Assembly (NCBI RefSeq): GCF_022376835.1
Contig: NZ_CP084606.1
Location: 1,606,501-1,670,500, forward strand
Source: Brucepastera parasyntrophica
Lineage (GTDB): Bacteria > Spirochaetota > Spirochaetia > Treponematales > Treponemataceae
Length of the DNA stretch: 64,000 bases
Direction of reading: 5' to 3'
Shown: positions 18,699 through 28,673 of the stretch, piece after piece
Numbering within the stretch: the stretch's first letter is position 1
How the letters are laid out: each line of letters starts with the position of its first letter
Translations under genes and position numbers: made by a program
Notes under the pieces: model-generated
What the model was told of the DNA's origin: nothing
Database searches by the model: none
Seen by the model: only the letters and a program-made list of their open reading frames with translations

Positions 18699-18745
18699 AT
18701 TTTACCCGCATATAGTTGGCTATGGTTTTTATGTTAAGGATACAA

Positions 18746-19305
18746 ATGGGATTGATCGAATTAATTGTTATCGCTATGGGATTATCAATGGATGCCTTCG
18801 CCGTATCAATTTGTATAGGTCTGTCGCACGAAAAAGCCGGTTTCGGAAAATCACTGACTGCGGGTTATACTTCGGAGTCTTCCAGATGCTGATGCCTCTT
18901 ATCGGTTTTTTCTCGGGTCGCACTTCGCTGATATGATTACAGCCTATGACCACTGGATTGCATTTTTACTTCTTGCCATTATCGGCGGAAAAATGATTTT
19001 TGAAAGTTTTTCAAAGAGGACTGCAACAGCGCCGCGGTATCAATGAAATTTACCAACATGCTCACTTTGGCAGTAGCGACCAGTATTGACGCGCTGGCAA
19101 TGGTATATCCTTCGCGTTTCTGAAAGTGAATATTGTTTTTGCCGTGGCCTGCATCGGCATTACAACGCTTGTCTTTTCAATGGCCGGAGTAAAAATCGGC
19201 AACCTGTTCGGCACACGCTTTAAATCAAAGGCGGAATTCGCGGGAGGAATAATTCTGATTCTGGTTGGACTGAAAATTCTTTTTGACCATCTGAGGGAGG
19301 TTTGA
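18746..19305 (+). pseudogene. mntP: MntP manganese efflux pump (frameshifted)
   Basis: Joined frames give about 187 residues of MntP: MGLIELIVIAMGLSMDAFAV, SICIGLSHEKAG, LTLAVATSIDALA, FSMAGVKIGNLFGTRF and AGGIILILVGLKILF. The two Asp-containing motifs (MDAFAVS and IDALA) are the metal-path signatures of the family. TAAGGA precedes the ATG at 18746, and the TGA overlaps the next gene's ATG (TGATG). The Mn riboswitch upstream supports the role: Mn2+ binding would turn on efflux. About five single-base losses break it; given the dedicated riboswitch, sequence error is plausible. Confidence 0.85.
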
Positions 19306-19943
19306 TGAAATACGAAAATATACTTTTTGACCTTGACGGCACACTGACTGATCCCTATACGGGTATCACAAATTCATTTACATATGCGCTCGGAAAATTC
19401 GGAATAACGGAAACAGACAGGGAAAAACTGTCTCTCGTGATCGGACCGCCGCTGGAAAATTCTTTTCGGAAATGTACGGAATGGATGAAGACGCAACAAA
19501 AAAGGCAGTAAGCTACTACCGGGAATATTTTTCAGACCGGGGTATTTTGAAAATAAATTATATGACGGCATTGAAGATATTCTCAGACTGCTCAAAGACC
19601 GGAATAAAACCATTATACTTGCAACTTCAAAACCGGAAGTTTACGCCGGAAAATTCTGGAACATTTTGAAATCCTGAAATATTTTGACGGGGTAACCGGA
19701 GCAATCTTGACGGTTCAAGAAGCAAAAAGAAGATGTTATCAGTTATGTGTTAAGTACCTATACACTTTCAAAACCGAAACAGTTATGGTAGGCGACCGGA
19801 AATATGATATTATCGGAGCGCGGGAAAACGTATAGATTCCATCGCGGTGGAATATGGCTACGGGAGCATAACCGAGCTGGAAAATGAAAGCCCACTTTTA
19901 TCTGCAAAACAATTGCAGGACTTTATGATTTGTTTCGGAATAA
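19305..19943 (+). pseudogene. HAD-family phosphatase (PGP-like), frameshifted
   Basis: Frames join into a phosphoglycolate-phosphatase-like HAD hydrolase: motif I FDLDGTLTDP (catalytic Asp pair), IGPPLENSF, a cap region with AVSYYREYFSDRG, motif II ILATSKPE and motif IV VMVGDRKYDIIGARE. At least four single-base losses occur. GGGAGG lies upstream and the ATG overlaps the mntP stop. If one more G is restored before the end, the stop would be a TAA formed by the edge of repeat C, as at repeat A. The substrate is unknown. Confidence 0.7.
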
Positions 19944-20095
19944 AATACCCTCGCCGCAGAGCAGCGGGGTATTTTTCTCTCCCGTGGAGTTGGTCACGGG
20001 TTTAATATCATGGAACCTATAATAACTAACGTTTTTATAGGTTGTTATAAAAACCGCCGCAGAGCAGCGAGGTGTTAAACCCTCGCCTCGAATAA
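19939..20095 (-). repeat. Modular multi-hairpin repeat, copy C (inverted)
   Basis: A 157-bp inverted copy between the convergent HAD and hydE genes. Read on the minus strand it starts TTATTCGAGGCGAGGG, carries AACCTATAAAAACG...TAGGTT, a CCGTG...CACGG hairpin, and an AAAATACCCCGC...GAGGGTATTTT stem. CTGCTCTGCGGCG occurs twice, once near each end. Confidence 0.85.
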
Positions 20096-20106
20096 CTTTT
20101 TTTGTT

Positions 20107-21176
20107 TTAAACGAGTCGGCGCGGGAAGTATCGGGAACCAGCCCGGACAGGGCGCGAGTTCATCCATTCCGGGATCCCTGAGGAAACGCTTTCCGAAAAA
20201 CAATGCTTGTCAGGATATATTTCATATTTTTCCCTGAACTGTACCGGAGTAAAATTCGGCATTATAACATTCGCGCCGGCGGCGAGCGCGTCGGCCCTGT
20301 AATCCCTGTCCATACTTCCGAGAGCGGTGGTCGCGGGCATCAGGGCATTCCTGTTCATCAGGCGCGTAAGGGCCACAGTCCTGAGCGTAAGCATTACATC
20401 TCCGGGAAGTTCCTTTCCGAGAGGAGTATCGGGATGAGGAATAAAGGTCCTATTCCTATCATGTCAAAATCAAAATCGGAGAAAAAAATATATCTTTTGC
20501 TATGTGTATAATATTCTGGTTCTTTACACCAACCATCATTCCGCTGCCGGTCTGATACCCCAGCCTTCTGAGATCTTCAAGACAGCGTATTCTCGTTTCA
20601 ACACGCCTCCCGCTGTGCAGTGATTCATACAGGAAAGCATCGGAGCTTTCGATTCTCAGAAGATACCGGTCCGCGCCCGCATTTTTCCATAGCAGATAAT
20701 CTTCAGGGCTTCTTTCCCCGACTGAAAGCGTGACCGCCATTTCATAATTGCGTTTTATGTATTGTATAATTTCGGCAAGCCATTCAGGGGCAAGGCCGTC
20801 TTCGCCTGACTGGAGAACAACGGAACGGAGTCCGGCCCGGTAAATATCAGCGACGCTCCCGAGTAATTCATCCAGGCCAGCCGGTAACGCTGTGCTTTTT
20901 ATTGCCCCGGTGAGTCCGCAATACCGGCAGGTATTTCCGCACCGGCTGGAAAATTCAACCAGCCCCGCACGATCAGACGTTTTCCGCATTCTTCATCCCT
21001 TGTTTTTGCCGCTTCGGAAAAAAGCTGTTCCATTTCCTCTTGGCTGTCCGAACCGAGAATAAAGGTAAGGTCCCGGATTATCTGTTCCCTGTCGGATAAG
21101 GAGAACCTGTTTTTTTTCGGAACAGTCCATATCCGGTTATGCGGTCCAGCGTGTCACGGTATTCTGCACGTATCAT
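20107..21176 (-). CDS. hydE: HydE, [FeFe]-hydrogenase maturase radical SAM enzyme (about four frameshifts)
   Basis: Joined frames give a HydE-like protein of about 355 residues. It begins MIRAEYRDTLDRITGY and later has LIVRGLVEFSSRCGNTCRYCGL with the radical SAM CX3CX2C, then VVLQSGEDG, RIESSDAFLYESLHSGR, GYQTGSGMMVG, and near the end ALMPATTALGSMDRDYRADAL. HydE helps build the H-cluster precursor from the HydG synthon. The ATG overlaps the hydF stop (ATGA). Frame offsets are all consistent with lost single bases. It is not clear whether hydE is truly dead. Confidence 0.8.
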
Positions 21177-22448
21177 GTAACCGCTTCCCGGTTTTTACAG
21201 GATGTTTCAGTCCTGTAGGCTTCCAGAGCCGAAGGAAAGGGTGAAAGAGTTCTCTCCGCGACCCCTTTCAGAACTGAAATAGCCATTCCGTAATTTGTAA
21301 CGGGTATCCCTGCCGCGGCAGCCCGCTCAATACGCCAGAGCATTTCGCGGCGGGTCAGGGTACAGGCGCCGCAATGAATGATGAGCCGGTAGCCGGAGAG
21401 GTCTGAGGGGTAATCTTTCCGGCGCAATGATCAATGGAAAGATCATATCCGGTAAACTGTCTGATCAGCCGGGAATTTTAACGCGTCCTATATCATCTTC
21501 AAGGGCGTGATGTGTGCAGGCTTCTGCAATAAGAATTCTGTCGCCGGGCCGCAGAGAGGTCAAAACTGCCGCGCCCCTGGCCATCGCGGTAATATCACCC
21601 TTGTAGCGCGAAAAAAGAATTGAAAAGGTCGTACAGGGAATATCCGCCGGGGTATTTTGAACCATCAGACCGGCGGCCTGTGAATCACAGATAACCAGAT
21701 CAGGCGGCGACGCAAGCCGGCCGAGAAAGGCGGGATAGTCCGTTTCCCTGACTACACAGACCGAAGCGTTATAATCAAGCGCGTCCCGTATGGCCTGGAC
21801 CTGCGGAAGAATAAGTCTTCCCTTCGGGGCCTGAATATCAATCGGCACAATCATGACAACAACAGGCAGAGAACCTGTCCGCGGAATCAGGTCGCCGAGA
21901 ATTGCCGGCGGGTCCAGAAAATTTTCGGGGCAGGCTGAAAGGAGCAGGCGTTTGAGTTCCAGCATACAGGCTTCCCGCTCATCATGATACCGCATACAGC
22001 GGGAAGCCGAGCACTGCATATACGGATAGGCCAGGCTGTCAGACCAGTCCGTTTGGACAGGATGTATATCGGTTTTGTTTATAACCAGAATCAGAGGGGT
22101 TTTTGTGCGGCCGCATTCATCCGCTATAGTCTGTTCATATTCTGTCCAGATTCCGCTTTCAAGTATCAGCAGGGCAATATCGGAAGACGCCAGGGCCCTG
22201 AATGTTTTTGCGATACGCTGTTCTCCCAGTTCGGATTCATCATCAATGCCGGCGGTATCAAGAAAGGTAACCGGCCCCAGCGGCAGGAGTTCCATGCTTT
22301 TGATAACCGAATCGGTCGTTGTCCCCGGAACCGGAGAAACAATTGAAGTGTCCTGTCCTGTCACCATATTGAGAAAACTTGACTTGCCGGTATTTGCCCG
22401 GCCGAAGAGGCCTATGTGCAGACGCAGCGCTTTTGGTGCAGTCATCAT
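21173..22448 (-). CDS. hydF: HydF, GTPase scaffold for [FeFe]-hydrogenase maturation (two frameshifts)
   Basis: The N-terminal about 325 residues contain a GTPase domain (GRANTGKSSFLN, a G2/G3 region VPGTTTDS and LDTAGIDD, NKTD) and a dimerisation domain. The cluster-binding region begins EACTHHALEDD. After two single-base losses near 21430-21465 the frame resumes with IIHCGACTLTRREML and PVTNYGMAISVLKG. Together these restore the CxHx(n)HCxxC pattern that binds the HydF [4Fe-4S] cluster. HydF carries the diiron subcluster to the hydrogenase. It is 37 bp after hydG and overlaps hydE. Confidence 0.88.
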
Positions 22449-22485
22449 TGTCAGTATCCCGTCCTTGTAAATTCACCCGCCCGTA

Positions 22486-24018
22486 TTAAAAATACAGGTC
22501 CCGTTCTCCGGCCTTTATTTTTTCATAGGCCGCCGTAAAATGATCGAAAACAGCCTGCGAAAAGTCAGCGGGAACCCGGGCCTTTATTTCATCAATTTCA
22601 GTGCGGATCATTTCGTCGCCGATTTTTTTTGTTTCCGGAGAAGCGAAATCTTCAAGCCATTCCTGAAAGGTAAGAACAGCGTTCAGTTTGCAGAAACACC
22701 CTTCCCTTCCGCTTTCAAGCAGGGTCATTATTTTCTTGCCTGTCCGGCCGCACCGGTATCCTGCGGTACAAAAAGAAACAATATGTCCATGTTCGGCAAG
22801 CTCGCGGATTATCGCGTCCAGACTCCTGGTATCGCCAAGGATAAACTGCTGTCTTTCTTCTTCCTGCATATCGGAATTTTCATCAGAGAAGGCGTCGGTA
22901 TAGGAACCTATTCCTACCCGGGTGTCCGCGTCCCGCTGGGTAATAATATCCATAAGAGAACGGATCATTTCCGGAGATTCACGGTTTGTGACTATAAGGC
23001 CGGCATATGGAATTGCGAGCCTGAGCACGGCAACAAGATAGTGGAAATCATCATCGCTGACCCTGTTCTCGACCCAGGAAAAATCGGTGTCGGCCGCAGG
23101 TTCAAGTCGGGGTACGGAAACCGTATGGGGCCCGAGCCCGAAACGTTTTTCCAGATCGCGGGCATGGGCGACCAGTCCCATTACTTCAAATTTCCAGTCG
23201 GACAAACCGAACAGGGCCCCGACCGCAACATCATCTATTCCCGCATCCATTGCCCGGTGAAGGGCATACAGCCGCCACTGGAAATTTCCCTTAAGTGTTT
23301 TTTCGGGATGGACTTTCCGGTATGTATCGTGATGGTAGGTTTCCTGAAAAACCTGATAGGTACCGATACCGGCCTCATGGAGTTTTTTCAGATCGGCAAT
23401 GGACATGGGCGCCGCGTTAACATTTACCCGGCGGATTTCTCCCACGCCATTACGGACTCTGTCCTTTATGGAATAAATGCGGCGCATGCTTTCCGCTATG
23501 TAGTCGGCGTCAGTTTCGGGATGCTCGCCGTATACGACAACAAGCCGTTTGTGTCCGATCCTGGACGCAAGCACCCTTGCCTCGGATTCAATTTCGTCCA
23601 TTGTTAAAACCCGCCTGGTAATAGCCTCGTTTCCGGAACGGAACCCGCAGTACCGGCAGGAGTTCACGCATTTGCTGCCGCAATATAGTGGAGCGAATGT
23701 TACAATGCGGGAATCATATACCTTCTTCTTGATTTCCTTTGCGGCTTCAAAGACTTCATTTCTGAGACCCGGATCCGTTACTCCAACCAGAGCGGCAACA
23801 TCAGCGTCGTCCATCAGTTTTATATCATAGGCTTTTCGTATTATAGCGCGTATGCGCTCAGCCTCAGCGCCGGCATTTTCACGGATAGAAGTTTCTATTT
23901 TTTCATCATCAATAAAATCCCTGCCGTTTTCAAGATAGGGAGTAATTTCATCCTGTTTAATCTGGGCTTTAACCCAGTCCTTTACCGAAACAGTCCCGGT
24001 CCCTGTGCCATCTTTCAT
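22486..24018 (-). CDS. hydG: HydG, tyrosine lyase radical SAM maturase, altered C-terminal cluster motif
   Basis: This intact 510-residue protein turns tyrosine into the CO and cyanide ligands of the H-cluster. The radical SAM motif is C117-x3-C121-x2-C124 (CVNSCRYC). The C-terminal auxiliary cluster normally uses CTACYR...FC (CX2CX22C). Here it reads CTAGYRCGRTG: Cys417 and Cys443 are kept, the middle Cys is Gly420 (GGA codon 22761-22759), and extra Cys occur at 423 and 441. Loss of this Cys could damage CO/CN release unless Cys423 substitutes. The RBS is AGGAGG before ATG 24018. Confidence 0.93.
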   Translation of the reverse strand: MKDGTGTGTVSVKDWVKAQIKQDEITPYLENGRDFIDDEKIETSIRENAGAEAERIRAIIRKAYDIKLMDDADVAALVGVTDPGLRNEVFEAAKEIKKKVYDSRIVTFAPLYCGSKCVNSCRYCGFRSGNEAITRRVLTMDEIESEARVLASRIGHKRLVVVYGEHPETDADYIAESMRRIYSIKDRVRNGVGEIRRVNVNAAPMSIADLKKLHEAGIGTYQVFQETYHHDTYRKVHPEKTLKGNFQWRLYALHRAMDAGIDDVAVGALFGLSDWKFEVMGLVAHARDLEKRFGLGPHTVSVPRLEPAADTDFSWVENRVSDDDFHYLVAVLRLAIPYAGLIVTNRESPEMIRSLMDIITQRDADTRVGIGSYTDAFSDENSDMQEEERQQFILGDTRSLDAIIRELAEHGHIVSFCTAGYRCGRTGKKIMTLLESGREGCFCKLNAVLTFQEWLEDFASPETKKIGDEMIRTEIDEIKARVPADFSQAVFDHFTAAYEKIKAGERDLYF

Positions 24019-24026
24019 ACTGCCTC

Positions 24027-24278
24027 CTATATTTTTGCAAGGGTTGATTTTGCCGTCACTCCGGGAATCATTCCCAGTTTCCCGGTAAAGGCGCCTATCT
24101 GATCTGTTGTCGCATCAACTATCAGCGTTATAATATTAAGATCCCGCTCATGGTACGGGATACCCATTCTGCCGATAATAATATCGCCGAACGCAGCAAG
24201 CACTTCATTAACATTTGAGGCGGTTTCTGATCTGTCTTTGATGATAATCGCGATAACTCCGACTGCCCTTTCTTCCAT
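24027..24278 (-). CDS. Iron-only hydrogenase system regulator (TM1266 family)
   Basis: This 83-residue ACT-like protein (AVGVIAIIIKDRSETASNVN, GRMGIPYHERDLNIITLIVD, GMIPGVTAKSTLAKI) matches the small TM1266-type protein regularly encoded with hydE/hydF/hydG. It leads the maturation operon, 8 bp before hydG. AAGGAGG lies before its ATG. Its ligand is unknown. A leader of about 120 nt upstream carries a CGGATAatATCCG inverted repeat near 24399-24411, a possible operator. Confidence 0.85.
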   Translation of the reverse strand: MEERAVGVIAIIIKDRSETASNVNEVLAAFGDIIIGRMGIPYHERDLNIITLIVDATTDQIGAFTGKLGMIPGVTAKSTLAKI

Positions 24279-24544
24279 CTGTTTCCTCCTTAACGGATAC
24301 GCTGAAATACGCGTAACTGCGGAGGGAAACCAAAAGTCTTTCAGGGCAAGCCCGGTTTTTCCTGAAAAAAAGGCGGGACCTCTCAGTCAAAACGGATATT
24401 ATCCGGAAACTGAAAATTAAAAAAACTTTTTACCCTTGGCTTCAGACACACAGGTTTTTGGAATCTGTGATCCTGACCGCAGAAACGTCTTCCCTAATAT
24501 AGTACTGCCGGAAAACCAAAGTATCAAGTGTTTTTGAAAAAAGA

Positions 24545-24567
24545 GGGAGGAGCGCATGTCTCCTCCC
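24545..24567 (-). terminator. Intrinsic terminator of the ABC transporter operon
   Basis: GGGAGGAG/CTCCTCCC stem with a 7-nt loop; on the minus strand it is followed by CTTTTTTC. It lies 14 bp after the second ABC gene. Confidence 0.8.
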
Positions 24568-24580
24568 GGTAAAAGCTTTT

Positions 24581-26319
24581 TCAGGCCGTCATTGTCCAGC
24601 CCGCGGACTCCTGCTGGAGGTCCCAGAGGTTTCTGTAGAGTCCCCTGTTTTTCAAAAGAGCTTCATGCGTTCCCTGCTCGGCAACGCGGCCCTCATCAAG
24701 GACGATAATATTGTCCGCCTCTTTTATGGTTTTGAGGCGATGGGCTATAATTACTACTGTTTTCCGGCTTACCAGCGCGTTTATGGCCTTCTGGACCTGG
24801 ACTTCATTTTCAGGATCAAGAGAAGCGGTCGCTTCATCCAGCAGGACAATCGGGGCATCCTTCAAAAGCGCGCGCGCAATGGAAATACGCTGTTTTTCCC
24901 CTCCGGAAAGAGTACAGCCGCCCTCGCCGACCGGCGTGTCATAGCCCTGGGGAAGCGCGGTAATAAATTCATGACAGCAGGCCTGTTTTGCGGCCCATTC
25001 AATTTCTTCCTGAGTGGCGTTCATCTTTCCGACTCTGATATTGTTGCGGATAGTGTCCCTGAAAAGATATACATCCTGGAAAACCATCGAAATTCTGGAA
25101 AGCAGTTTTTCAGGATCAATCTCTCTGATATCTTCATTATCCATCAGAATCTTTCCGTTCCGGACATCCCAGAACCTCGCGATAAGACGAGTAATAGTTG
25201 ATTTTCCGCTTCCGGACGGCCCCACAAGGGCGGTGATACTTTTTTCCGGAATACTGAAGGACACGTTCCTGATTACTTCTGCGGAATTATACGCAAAGGT
25301 AACGTCCTGGAAAACTATCCCGGCTCCCGGGGGCGCGTTCTTTTCTCCGGGGAGGGGTTTTTCCCGGCGTATCTCCATAATTCTTTCAGAACTGAGTACG
25401 GAGTAATTAAGTTCCGCATAGTTTACGAGAGCGACCGTAAGAGGTTCAAACACTCTGTTGCCCATAAGCAGGAAAAGAAGAAACACAGGGAGAGTCAGCT
25501 GTCCGCCGGCTAAAAGATAGGTCCCGGTAAAAATCATAAAGGTCATGCCTGACCGGAGGATTGCTATGGCAACCATCAAAATAGGACCTATTAACCCTTC
25601 AATGCGGATGGACTCTTTTTTCAGGCGTTTAAAAGCTTCCTTAAGCCGGACAAAACGTTCCCCGCTCAAATTGTATGCCTTTATTTCACGCATGCCGAGC
25701 AGATATTCCTGCAGCCGGCTCGCGCTGTCAACCTTTGCTTTTATATGCTTTTTCCCGAGACGGCGCTGAATGCCCTGGGAAAGCCATACAATTAAAAGAC
25801 CGAGCGGAAGGGCGGCAAACATTGCGAGTGCCATTTGCCAGCTGACAAAAAAAGTGAAACAAAAGCCACGACTGGCAAAACTATAGCGGTAACAATCTGG
25901 GGCACATAATGGGAAATGGATGTTTCGACATTCGCATAATCACCCAGCATCATTGTGGTCAGATCGCCGGGGTCGCGGCTTCCGAGAAATCCGAGCGAAA
26001 GTCTGCGTAAATGTTCCGCAAGTGAAATGCGGCCGCTTGCGGAAACCGTATAGGCGGCGAGATATGTTTTATCATAGGCAAAAGAATAGGTAAAAAGCTG
26101 GACTGCAAAAAGCAGAAAAAGAAGGCCGCATACAGTCCAGAGACGGGTCATATTGAGAGGCACCGCCGGATCAGCAAAATACTGATAGATGGTATTGAAA
26201 ATATCAAAAACAAGGGCGGCCGGAATGATTTTTACTATTCCGTCCAGTATTGAAGCGGCGCAGGCTGTATAGAGCATTTTTGGATCGCCGCCTGAAAGAT
26301 TGTAAAACATTTTTTTCAT
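24581..26319 (-). CDS. ABC transporter, permease-ATPase half (second subunit, one frameshift)
   Basis: Restoring one T in a run near 25850 joins YNLSGGDPKML...VSLF to FVSWQMALAMFAALPLGLLI, giving a half-transporter of about 580 residues: a six-helix membrane domain (1-310) and an ATPase with Walker A GPSGSGKST, QDVYLFRDTIRNNI, signature LSGGEKQRISIARALL and Walker B IVLLDEATASLDPEN. It pairs with the gene just upstream (TAATG overlap) as a heterodimer. The type resembles IrtAB/YbtPQ-like exporters fold-wise, which can import metal-siderophores, but the substrate is not shown by sequence alone. Confidence 0.88.
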
Positions 26320-28154
26320 TATGCTGTTACCTCCATGTCTTTTTCACCCTGATTGAGGGTCCACGCGCCCGCATCTATATGGGCGGCCCACATACGGCTG
26401 TACAGTTCTTTTTTCCGCAAAAGTTCTTCATGGGTACCGCGTTCAACTATCCGGCCTTTATTCAGTACCAGAATCCTGCCCGCATTTTTGATTGTCGAAA
26501 GCCGGTGGGCGATAATAATAACCGTTTTGTCTTTTATAAGAGCGCCCAGCGCTTCCTGTATTTTTGTCTCATTCTCGGGGTCGGCATAAGCGGTCGCCTC
26601 ATCAAGAACAAGAATAGGCGCGTTTTTTAAAATGGCCCGCGCAATTGAAATCCGCTGGGCCTCGCCTCCGGAGAGATACGTTCCGCCTTCGCCGATTTTT
26701 GTCCGGTATCCCTGCGGAAGCTGTTCAATGAATTCATGACAGCATGCCGCCCTGGCCGCCGCAATAACATCTTCCCTGCCTGCTGATGCGCGACCCATGC
26801 GAATATTTTCCTCAATGCTGTCATAGAACAAATGAACATCCTGGAAAACAAAAGAAACCGTGTCCATAAGCGTTTCGGTTTTCATATCCCTGATGTCGAC
26901 ACCGCCTATGCGTATGGCCCCGGATGCGACATCCCAGAAGCGGGGGATAAGATTCGCGACAGTTGACTTTCCGCTCCCGGAAGGGCCGACCAGCGCGGTA
27001 ATTGCTTTTTCCTCAGCAGTAAAGGAAACATCCGACAGGGCCTCAACCCTGTCCGCCTCATCATTCCCCGCGTAGGAAAAAGAGACTGAGTCAAAACGGA
27101 CCGGATATTTTTCCGGCGTCACCGGGACGGCGGGTTCCTTTACCGGCGGCTGGGAAAAAATGGCGTCGATTCTTTCTACGCCTTCGGAAATATTCCGCAT
27201 GTTTCCGCCCACATATAAAAGTTTAAGCACGGGAACGGAAAGTCCGGGAGCAAGTACAAGAAAAAGAAGCAGGATAAAGGCAAAGGCCTGGTTTTCCGGA
27301 TTACCGCTCAGAATAAATAAACCGACGGGAAGAATAAAGGTGAGCAAGGAAGACAGCATTACAAAAAAAACAACATACGATTTTTTGTAACACTTGGTTA
27401 TCATAAGGGCCAGATCTTTATATTCAATTATTGCGTTATGAAAACTGAGAAAACTCCGGACCGACAGTCCGAACACCTTTACGGCGGGCATGCCGCGTAC
27501 ATACTCGATGCCGGCCGCGTTCATCTGTTCGAGTGAATCATGATACTGTGAATAAATCTGCCGGCCTTTTTTTCCGAGAAAGACAAAGCTCTGCAAAAAG
27601 AAGGCGAATAAAATGGGGACGCCGCAGCTCAGGGCAAGCCGCCAGTCCAGTGAAAACATAGCCGCCAGCAAAATCACCGGAAGGGCGACCGCGCCGACAA
27701 GATCAGGAATTTGATGGGCGACAAAATTTTCGATCTTTTCAACACTTACTTCCAGAATCTTTTTGATTGTTCCGGTCGACTGACGGGTATGGTATCCCAG
27801 AGGAAGTTTTGCCAGATGTTCGGCAAGTTTTACCCTCAGCTCGTATAAAATATTAAACGCAGAAATATGCGAGGCCATGTTACTGGCATACAGAAACACA
27901 AGCGAAGCTGCCAGCGAAATAATTGCCCGCAGGCCCCAGGTCCGGATAACAGCATAATCAATCAAAGCGGGAGACGCCGCGTTCCTGAACAGCTCGGCAA
28001 CAATAAAGTATACCGCCACAAAAGGAATAAACTGCAATACAGTGCTTACAACAGACAGAATTCCTGAAAGAGTAAGAAGACCCCTTTTTGTTCCGGCAAT
28101 TTCCATAAGCCGGGAAAAACCTGTCCTGCCGGCAGGTTCCTTTTTTGTATCCAT
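26319..28154 (-). CDS. ABC transporter, permease-ATPase half (first subunit)
   Basis: This intact 611-residue half-transporter has transmembrane helices at about 30-310 and an ATPase domain with GPSGSGKSTVANLI, QDVHLFYDSIEENI, YLSGGEAQRISIARAIL and ILVLDEATAYADPEN. The start at 28154 is set by AGGAGG 5 bp upstream. It forms an operon with the following homologous half. Upstream lies a perfect palindrome resembling iron-dependent regulator boxes, so an iron- or metal-related substrate is plausible. Drug or lipid export is the main alternative. Confidence 0.88.
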   Translation of the reverse strand: MDTKKEPAGRTGFSRLMEIAGTKRGLLTLSGILSVVSTVLQFIPFVAVYFIVAELFRNAASPALIDYAVIRTWGLRAIISLAASLVFLYASNMASHISAFNILYELRVKLAEHLAKLPLGYHTRQSTGTIKKILEVSVEKIENFVAHQIPDLVGAVALPVILLAAMFSLDWRLALSCGVPILFAFFLQSFVFLGKKGRQIYSQYHDSLEQMNAAGIEYVRGMPAVKVFGLSVRSFLSFHNAIIEYKDLALMITKCYKKSYVVFFVMLSSLLTFILPVGLFILSGNPENQAFAFILLLFLVLAPGLSVPVLKLLYVGGNMRNISEGVERIDAIFSQPPVKEPAVPVTPEKYPVRFDSVSFSYAGNDEADRVEALSDVSFTAEEKAITALVGPSGSGKSTVANLIPRFWDVASGAIRIGGVDIRDMKTETLMDTVSFVFQDVHLFYDSIEENIRMGRASAGREDVIAAARAACCHEFIEQLPQGYRTKIGEGGTYLSGGEAQRISIARAILKNAPILVLDEATAYADPENETKIQEALGALIKDKTVIIIAHRLSTIKNAGRILVLNKGRIVERGTHEELLRKKELYSRMWAAHIDAGAWTLNQGEKDMEVTA

Positions 28155-28240
28155 AATTACCTCCTGCCGGTCATAATCCAAAACGTAATCTGGAGTAATA
28201 TTAGAAGCATGGCCGGTCTATATAAGAATCTTTTTGTATA

Positions 28241-28264
28241 TTAAGTTAGCATTTGCTAACTTAA
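28241..28264. promoter_or_regulatory. Palindromic operator, iron-box like
   Basis: A perfect inverted repeat with 11-bp arms TTAAGTTAGCA and TGCTAACTTAA separated by TT. The arm resembles the DtxR/IdeR half-site TTAGGTTAG, but the centre is longer. It lies 87 bp upstream of the ABC operon start. The remaining stretch 28265-28620 contains no gene I can support. Confidence 0.5.
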
Positions 28265-28621
28265 AGCAGTTATAGCACCTTCCTGTTTTTTATGCAAGTA
28301 TGTAATTGCATTTTGAGCCTGAACGTTTTTCTAAACAAGGCCGGGTAAAACTTCGCATAACAGGCTTTAGGAATTAACTGCGGTGAGTTTTAAGATTTGC
28401 CGTTTTCACTGATTTTTTGTTTCTGTGATTTTACTTCTGGAGCAAACCCGGCTCCGGAACCGCCGAGATTATGCCGCTGTCCCTGAATTTGCTATGCGAT
28501 ACCGGAGCAATTATGTATGAATTCAGGTAAAAGACATGAGGTTACCACATTTATCTCGCCCTGCGAGAATCTAATAGTATTAGTAAATATATTTATACAG
28601 ATTGCGAATGGTTTTTAAAAT

Positions 28622-28659
28622 ACATATGCCGGGCAGCTTGGTCCGCGCCCGGCATATGT
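28622..28659 (-). terminator. Terminator of the NfeD-SPFH operon
   Basis: A perfect 13-bp stem ACATATGCCGGGC/GCCCGGCATATGT with a 12-nt loop; on the minus strand it is followed by ATTTTAAAAA. It lies 15 bp after the second SPFH gene. Confidence 0.8.
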
Positions 28660-28673
28660 ATAAACAGAGTTTT

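Noticed and set aside
20107-21176. Programmed frameshifting in hydE
   Set aside because: Several independent breaks without slippery site plus stimulator; better explained by single-base losses seen across the window.
22540-23607. Long open frame of 355 codons on the plus strand opposite hydG
   Set aside because: hydG on the other strand is a full conserved family; this frame is its GC-driven shadow and has no recognisable motif or RBS.
24279-24420. Leader of the hydrogenase operon as a TPP or other known riboswitch
   Set aside because: Only a CTGAGA-like stretch matches; the rest of the TPP core is missing.
28265-28620. Small RNA or gene in the long spacer before the ABC operon
   Set aside because: No promoter-terminator pair or coding signal that I could support.
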